Assembly (NCBI GenBank): GCA_026770025.1
Contig: JAMXDE010000030.1
Location: 62,001 to 126,000 of the forward strand
Origin: Craspedostauros australis
Taxonomy: Eukaryota > Bacillariophyta > Bacillariophyceae > Mastogloiales > Achnanthaceae
Direction: 5' to 3'
Length of the DNA: 64,000 bases
The position numbers and the translations under genes are program-made. Of this stretch, positions 59,004-64,000 are shown in pieces. Below the pieces are notes generated by a model, which made no database searches, had not been told where the DNA came from, and saw only the letters and a list, made by a program, of their open reading frames with translations. The first letter of the stretch is position 1. Each line of letters starts with the position of its first letter.

Positions 59004-60503
59004 TCATCCAGTCGTCGCCTGGCTCGCCTTTGATCGTTGCTTGATCTTGTCCTGCCCTTTCCCTTCCTTCGCATTACGCTTCTTGCTCGTGTCACTCGGT
59101 TTGCGATGCTTCGCATGCCGTGGCTTTGACGTCCACCAGAATCTTCGGACGGCGTAGATGAGAAGGACCAGGAACGCTACCGCTGCCATCTGAATGGCCT
59201 GGAAGGAATCGACCCCTTGTCCCGGCACCAAGGCTGGCGTGGCGACCTTGTCGAGCGACGGCCGGCCTTCATTCGCCAAGGAACAGTACGGCAAGAAGCC
59301 GTCGACGTTGGAATGATGCTGGTTGGAAGGATCGCGCGGGCAGACGCACGTGAGGGAGTCGCGGGACCAAGTGGTCCCTGCATTGCCGAGGTTGACGCAG
59401 GCATCGTGGGCGAAGAAATTGCCAATCTCTGCGAATATTTCGTGCAGCCTCTGCCGGTTTTGCTTTCCGATGCCAAGGTGACCTCCTGTCTCATGAACGC
59501 ACAGCGTCGTATTGGCGCGGCAACCGCCGGTGTATGTGGTGCACGTGAATTGTAGATCGGGATCATGTCGGCTGACGACCATCGAGAGGTCTGCGCTCGG
59601 CGAGGATGGCGTTGCTGTCGTTGCTGGTTGGTCCGACAGCCCGCAAGCATTGTTTTTGGCAGCCCACTGATGGGCGAACCGTTCTGCGGACATGCACTTG
59701 GAGGGTGCGAGGTGCCGTTCCTCCGATACAAGGCAGCAGCACTTGGGCATGGTGGGGTCGCTGCAACAACCTGTGAATCGCACCAAGGGATCGTCTCTGG
59801 CGTGATTGACGAGCAATCCGACCGATCGTGATGCTGGTGGCATGGCAGAAGGGACGAGGTCGCTCGCGGCTGTGGAAGTGGCGATGTCGGTTGCGTTGGA
59901 ATAGGCCTCGTCGATGTTGACGTAGCCGGATATCGGCGCGACGGCCCGGAAGAGGTTGGGTCGAAGAGACGCGGCGTGGGTGACGAGGAACCCTCCGTTG
60001 GAGTAGCCGGTGGCGTAGTGGGCCGAGGCCGAGAGGAAGGGGTACTTCAGCGCCAGCTCCTCGCTGAAGAAGGAGCTCATGAGACCATCGATGAAGGCAA
60101 CGTCGTCAATCTTCTTCTCCTGGGCCTCGCCGCAGCAATTGACAGCATTCCAGCTCCTGCGATGGCCCTCCGGGAAGACGAGGACGAGACGGAACCGCTC
60201 CGCCACCTGGATCCACTCGTCGTTCTGGTACATGTTGCTTGCTGTGCAGCCGAAGCAGTGGATGACGAAGACCACGGGAAGCTTCAGATCGGACAGCGAC
60301 GGCAACGAGGAGGATTCCAATGCCGGCGGCGACGCAGTTTGGCGCTCGTTGTAGCGATCACAGACGGTGGTGGGGAAATAGGTGAAGTAGGTTCGATCGC
60401 ATTCGGCTGATTGGCAGCCGCGGGACATTCTGAAGCTGTTGGATGCGCTCACCGTCCCACAGACGACTTCATGGTCGCCGATCTTCGTCTTGCTCTCTGC
60501 CAT
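59004..60503 (-). CDS. Membrane-anchored PHB-depolymerase/feruloyl-esterase-like hydrolase
   Basis: 499 residues from the ATG at 60503, which has an ideal context (gcgccATGG); in-frame ATGs at 60779, 60737 and 60665 are alternatives. It is an alpha/beta hydrolase of the LpqC/PHB-depolymerase group: the oxyanion part VVFVIHCFG, the nucleophile Ser168 in GYSNGG, Asp237/238 in NHARDDPLVRF, and His342 in ETGGHLG. VLVFPEGHRRSWNAVNCCG and about 15 Cys residues suggest disulphides and hence a lumenal or extracellular catalytic part. A hydrophobic helix at about 436-455 (AVAFLVLLIYAV) followed by Arg/Lys-rich residues indicates a C-terminal membrane anchor with a basic cytosolic tail. No clear signal peptide is seen from this start, so an unseen 5' exon or an upstream start is possible. 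The substrate (polyester or ester-linked carbohydrate) is unknown. Confidence 0.75.
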   Translation of the reverse strand: MAESKTKIGDHEVVCGTVSASNSFRMSRGCQSAECDRTYFTYFPTTVCDRYNERQTASPPALESSSLPSLSDLKLPVVFVIHCFGCTASNMYQNDEWIQVAERFRLVLVFPEGHRRSWNAVNCCGEAQEKKIDDVAFIDGLMSSFFSEELALKYPFLSASAHYATGYSNGGFLVTHAASLRPNLFRAVAPISGYVNIDEAYSNATDIATSTAASDLVPSAMPPASRSVGLLVNHARDDPLVRFTGCCSDPTMPKCCCLVSEERHLAPSKCMSAERFAHQWAAKNNACGLSDQPATTATPSSPSADLSMVVSRHDPDLQFTCTTYTGGCRANTTLCVHETGGHLGIGKQNRQRLHEIFAEIGNFFAHDACVNLGNAGTTWSRDSLTCVCPRDPSNQHHSNVDGFLPYCSLANEGRPSLDKVATPALVPGQGVDSFQAIQMAAVAFLVLLIYAVRRFWWTSKPRHAKHRKPSDTSKKRNAKEGKGQDKIKQRSKASQATTG

Positions 60504-62179
60504 GGCGCTGTCTCCACGTGATTGCTGCTTTCTGCTGCTGCTGCGTCGAATGAGATGGGAATGGTTGTTGAGTGCTCTGTCTGTTCCAGTTGCAGGTATT
60601 AGTATAGTGCTATGGTATGGTGTCGAAGTCGTATCATATAGAATGAGTATAATAGACCGCGCCATGCTCGCGACTGCGGAAATAGCATCTGCGGAAGTCG
60701 CCGTGGTGGCCTCCTTGCGAGAGGGCGGATGCTGCATTGTCCATGAACACGATCCACAACAACCACGAAAGATACACATTCACTGCCTTCTTGTCTGTTT
60801 CTCCAATGAGTTGTCGTTCTCGTGTGACATGATGTTTGTCTGTGTATTATTGCCAGCATTCCAGTTCTTGACTGCTTTGTCTGTTTGTCTCCCGAATGTC
60901 TGTCATTTTAGGGAGTTCGAACACAAACGTCGGCTCTGTTTCTGGGATACAGACACATGATATTAGGATTCAGAGAGTCACGCAATATGCCTGCCATCTT
61001 CCGCATGCACGAACATAATGTTATCTCTCGGCATTGTTGCTGTTGCTAACACTGCTGGCAAAGTTGCTGTCTGATGAGTGTGGACCGAAGAGCAGGGGAA
61101 GGACTCGACTCCGCTTGGAGTCTTGCTCTGGTCGAGTACATTTCTTGGCGCCGGTTCTACGAGTAGTGGTGACGGCGGCGGCCCATCGCGGAAATGCTGC
61201 CTCTGGTCCTGGAGCCTCGCCATCGCATTATGACATGAGATATGAGTGTGGTCGAAGGAGAGAACGCGTGACGATGTTGAGGTGAACAGGGCGCGGCGGT
61301 CTGCTGCTACTCCGGTCATGTTATATCGTGTTGGAATGCAACACTCGGGTTGTCGGCACCTGCGAGGTGATCGTAGCAGCATACTCGTAACTTGCTATTC
61401 TGTAATATAATATTGTAGAATATGTTCTTTCCGGAACTGGTGCAGTTCGTATCGTAGTCGTCAACATCATGCAATCTTCTGCTGCATTATATAATACGAG
61501 GACTACACAAATGCCGCTTCAGCGAACCCCACCCGCAGCGCATACTGGACGGAAGGAAAGATGCGTGGGAGCTGGAGGTAGTGGACTGATGGGACGAGGC
61601 GGAAACGAGAGACATCGCCACGACACCGAAAGAGGAGGGGCATGAGCAGAGGGTGAAGCAGGAGTACTCTAATTGCATTGCTTTGCATTGGAAGGTAGAG
61701 TATTATGTTGTGCTACTGCTCTGTGTTACTTATGTAAGGTGCCAGTGTGCTACCATGATTGGTGTGGTGTCGCCGTGTGTGATCGTTGTTATCATTGGCG
61801 TTGTCATTATCGCTGCCGTGGTTGGCAATGATATCGTTGTCGACGTTGTTGTCGACGGTGTTATCGTAGTCTGTGATTTTTACCAGCAGCCCACCCAGAC
61901 AAATTGTGGCTGGCTGTGCTGTTGTTTTCTATCTAGATTGTTCCCTGGGTATGTCCGAATCTGTGCGTATCTCTGTGTCCGCATCTGCATGTGTTGGAAG
62001 GCTGTTTGTTGCTGTGGTGTCCTCGGGCTCGCAATGTGTTGTTACGGCGATTCCTGCGTTGCCTTGTCGTTGTGCGGTTGGTCACGTGGAATATCACGCA
62101 GCGATGAAGATGATCGCCTCGCGCGACGCAACGTGGGCAAGTCGGCGGCAGCGGCAGAAGCTGAGACTGCTCGGACAGC
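60504..62179. other. Intergenic between two minus-strand genes
   Basis: About 1.7 kb. Part of the first 280 bp may be coding if an upstream start of the esterase is used. TACTCGTA is at 61382-61389. A plus ORF 61653-62183 rich in Val/Ile reads through GTTGTCGTTGTT-type DNA and is not convincing. Confidence 0.35.
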
Positions 62180-62902
62180 CTAGGCACCGACGGAGAAACG
62201 GCGGCCGATGGCGCGCATCCCCCGCTTCAGCCGTCCTCCCTTCTTCCTCCCGTTGGCAGCACCGTGAGCGTCGTCATCGTCGGTCTCTTCGCCGGAGGCG
62301 GACGAGGTGGAGGAGAGGGCCCTTGATGATTCCCGCATCTGCTCCGGCTCGTCGGTGTCCTCAAGCTGCTGCTGCAGGATGCGGTCGGCCTCGCTGGTGT
62401 AGTGCGCGGAGGATCCCACATCCCCCGGAGGGGCGCCGTCGATGCCCCCGGAGTAGTGCGGGACGTTGCTTCCGGGCACCATGTCCAGGCCCTGGCCGTT
62501 GAGGATGCCCTTGCGGAACTGCTCGATGCGCTTCTCGTTGTCGGTGTGCTCCCTGGCGACCGTGGCGGCCTCCTCGTTGGCCACGAGCGAGTACCTGGTG
62601 ACGGAGTTGCGCCTGCGCGGGCGGTGAGCGCGGGGCTTGGGCTGTCCGCTGCTGTCCACGCTTCCGTTGCTGCTGGAGGTGCTCATGTTGTCGTCGCTCT
62701 CGTTGCCGTCGCGCTTGTATCGCCTCATCTTGCTGTCGCCCTTGGAGTCGTCGTTGTAGCCGGCCTGGTACTCTCCGTCCGGAGCAGCGTCTCCGTACCC
62801 GTACTTGTCGGTGTCTGGCTTGGCATCCCCGTATCCGTAGGGGTCCGCGTTCGTCTGGTGCGCCACATCCGGTGTGCCGTCTCCGTATCCGTAGTCCACC
62901 AT
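62180..62902 (-). CDS. YGYGD-repeat hydrophilic protein
   Basis: Single exon, 240 residues from the ATG at 62902 (context ccaccATGG on the coding strand is close to ideal). The N terminus has three imperfect repeats of the type YGYGDxxPD (residues 4-12, 22-30 and 34-42). A basic and Ser-rich middle (MRRYKRDGNESDD, RPRRRNSVTRYS) follows, then a helical stretch (NEKRIEQFRKGILNG) and an acidic Ser-rich tail ending GRRFSVGA. Such YGYGD repeats with an RRRNSVTRYS-like segment recur in diatom genomes as far as I remember. The RRxSV/RRNSV pieces look like basophilic kinase sites (inference). No domain, signal or membrane segment is seen. Function unknown. Confidence 0.78.
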   Translation of the reverse strand: MVDYGYGDGTPDVAHQTNADPYGYGDAKPDTDKYGYGDAAPDGEYQAGYNDDSKGDSKMRRYKRDGNESDDNMSTSSSNGSVDSSGQPKPRAHRPRRRNSVTRYSLVANEEAATVAREHTDNEKRIEQFRKGILNGQGLDMVPGSNVPHYSGGIDGAPPGDVGSSAHYTSEADRILQQQLEDTDEPEQMRESSRALSSTSSASGEETDDDDAHGAANGRKKGGRLKRGMRAIGRRFSVGA

Positions 62903-64000
62903 CTTGCTCGAGGTTCGTTCTGCTTGGGAAGGGGGCCTTCTGTGCTTGCTGGTGCTTCTTGTCTGTTGGTGGCGTAGATCGTGCTGGTGCGTGTATCTGG
63001 CTCTCTGTGATTATATGAATATGATGTTGTAACAGGAAAGAGGGCGATTGCGATGTGTGGGATGATGCGTTGCACGTGTTGCTTCGATGGATCGATGGAT
63101 CGATGGCTCGTTTGTGTCTTGGTGAGTTGTGTTGCTTCTTGTTCTGTTGTCTTGCTTGGTTTTCGGTCATCGCTTGTCCTGTCACGTCGTGCTTTGCGCT
63201 TTTGCGTCGCATTGTTGGCGTCGTGGAAGCAAGAAGCACGAGTGTTGCAGGACCTACGGCCTACGCATGTCAGTACGGATGCTTACCCACGGAACTGCGC
63301 GCAGGTGACGCACTATCTTGTCGCACCCAATTCCCAAAAGGCGAGCGCCAGGTGGCGCGGAGGGGCGGCCGTGTCTGCTTGTTTGTTTTCGCTTCTTCGT
63401 GCGCTCAGTTGGACCAGGGTGCGCGGCAGACAAGCCAAAAACGCGTGTGGGCCGCTCGATGACCATGACTCTCACGGGTGCCATTCTCCATCCGGGAGCA
63501 TTTGTGCGATGGAGCACTCCACGCGCACTCGTGCCGCAACTTGGCAAACATCCCGTGTGTTCTCCTGTGTGCCTGATTTTCCTGCATCGAGATTCACGTC
63601 ATTCCGGCCAAAGTGCCTCCCGATGACTGGGTTCCACGATGAGGATAACCACAACAAATCAAACATTTGCATTGGATATCATACGAAGCTATCCCCAGCG
63701 TGTTCCTTCTGCTGTGTATTCCACTGTATCCGCCATTGTTCTTCGACACACAACAGAGCTCACCGGCCTCTTCCACTTCTCAGTCATTGCTTCAACCAGC
63801 GGTACGTTCTGTGTGTTCGACATTATCCCTAGATAGTACTGCCCACCAACGAGCTTCGATACATACTGTGCTTGCGTTCTAGCCATATCCAAGATGGGGA
63901 TTATGCCACCCCAACAAACAATCTCGGACGGAGCCGATCAGTCCATCGAGTCAAAAACAAGACAACAGGCCCAAACGCCCGTTTTCGCTCTGTTGTCTGC
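62903..64000. other. Right-edge region, no supported gene
   Basis: About 1.1 kb upstream of the YGYGD gene. A plus ORF of 259 codons (63053-63832) begins in the promoter of the divergent gene and is Cys/Ser/Leu-rich without any recognisable domain. I treat it as unproven. No repeats are noted. Confidence 0.35.

Noticed and set aside
63053-63832. 259-codon plus-strand ORF at the right edge
   Set aside because: No domain or signal is recognised, it has an odd Cys/Ser bias, and it overlaps the promoter of the divergent YGYGD gene. Long chance ORFs occur at this base composition.
1-64000. tRNA, rRNA or other structured RNA genes
   Set aside because: I looked for B-box-like GGTTCGAATC sequences with a matching acceptor stem and found no convincing cloverleaf. 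A covariance-model scan would be needed to exclude them.

Overview
The window is nuclear DNA of a eukaryotic microalga, most likely a diatom (ochrophyte). The evidence is: a plastid protein whose bipartite presequence has a Phe immediately after the predicted signal-peptide cleavage site (ASDA/F); a secreted-type protein with Pro-Thr repeats and SC(x5)C-type repeats; an HSF with a long Gln-rich tail; GT-AG introns, mostly 100-340 bp, whose phases let exons be joined in frame; and no operons. The exact species cannot be named from the sequence. Genes are spaced by 0.3-4 kb of non-coding DNA, and four DNA-transposon-related loci are present.

Left part (1-17.7 kb) is gene-rich. It holds a truncated unknown gene (minus), a secreted SNase-fold/Excalibur protein that has lost the nuclease catalytic residues, a three-exon metzincin-type metalloprotease (minus), a plastid membrane protein (minus), a five-exon secreted protein (minus), a 1431-residue multi-cold-shock-domain RNA-binding protein of the UNR/CSDE1 type (minus), the divergently placed mitochondrial ribosomal protein mL49 (plus), and a small two-exon gene (minus).

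17.8-21.6 kb is a complete piggyBac-like transposon. It has an intact 880-residue transposase, a 16-bp terminal inverted repeat, 10-bp-period subterminal arrays and an apparent GTAG target duplication. It sits about 100 bp upstream of the small gene's ATG.

22.5-33.2 kb holds a tiny fibronectin-III protein with a C-terminal CaaX box, a KOW/SH3-like domain protein, a coiled-coil acidic protein, about 4 kb with little that is convincing, and a diatom-type unknown protein interrupted either by a 48-nt intron or by a TAG. 33.44-33.80 kb is a foldback structure: two inverted arms, each a tandem array of roughly 20.5-bp period. It is followed by a frameshifted Harbinger-type transposase (34.7-35.7 kb).

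37.8-43.4 kb holds an HSF transcription factor and a saccharopine-dehydrogenase-like oxidoreductase with a targeting presequence. 45.5-55 kb is repeat-rich. It has a 42-nt poly-C tract nearby, a decayed PT-rich/Cys-repeat gene with several lesions, an intact plant-type mariner-like transposase and a 41-bp perfect inverted pair 9.4 kb apart. 55.4-62.9 kb holds a helical-repeat protein, a membrane-anchored PHB-depolymerase-like esterase and a YGYGD-repeat protein. The genes are unrelated in pathway and show no cluster logic. The notable content is the mobile-element biology and several unusual domain architectures.
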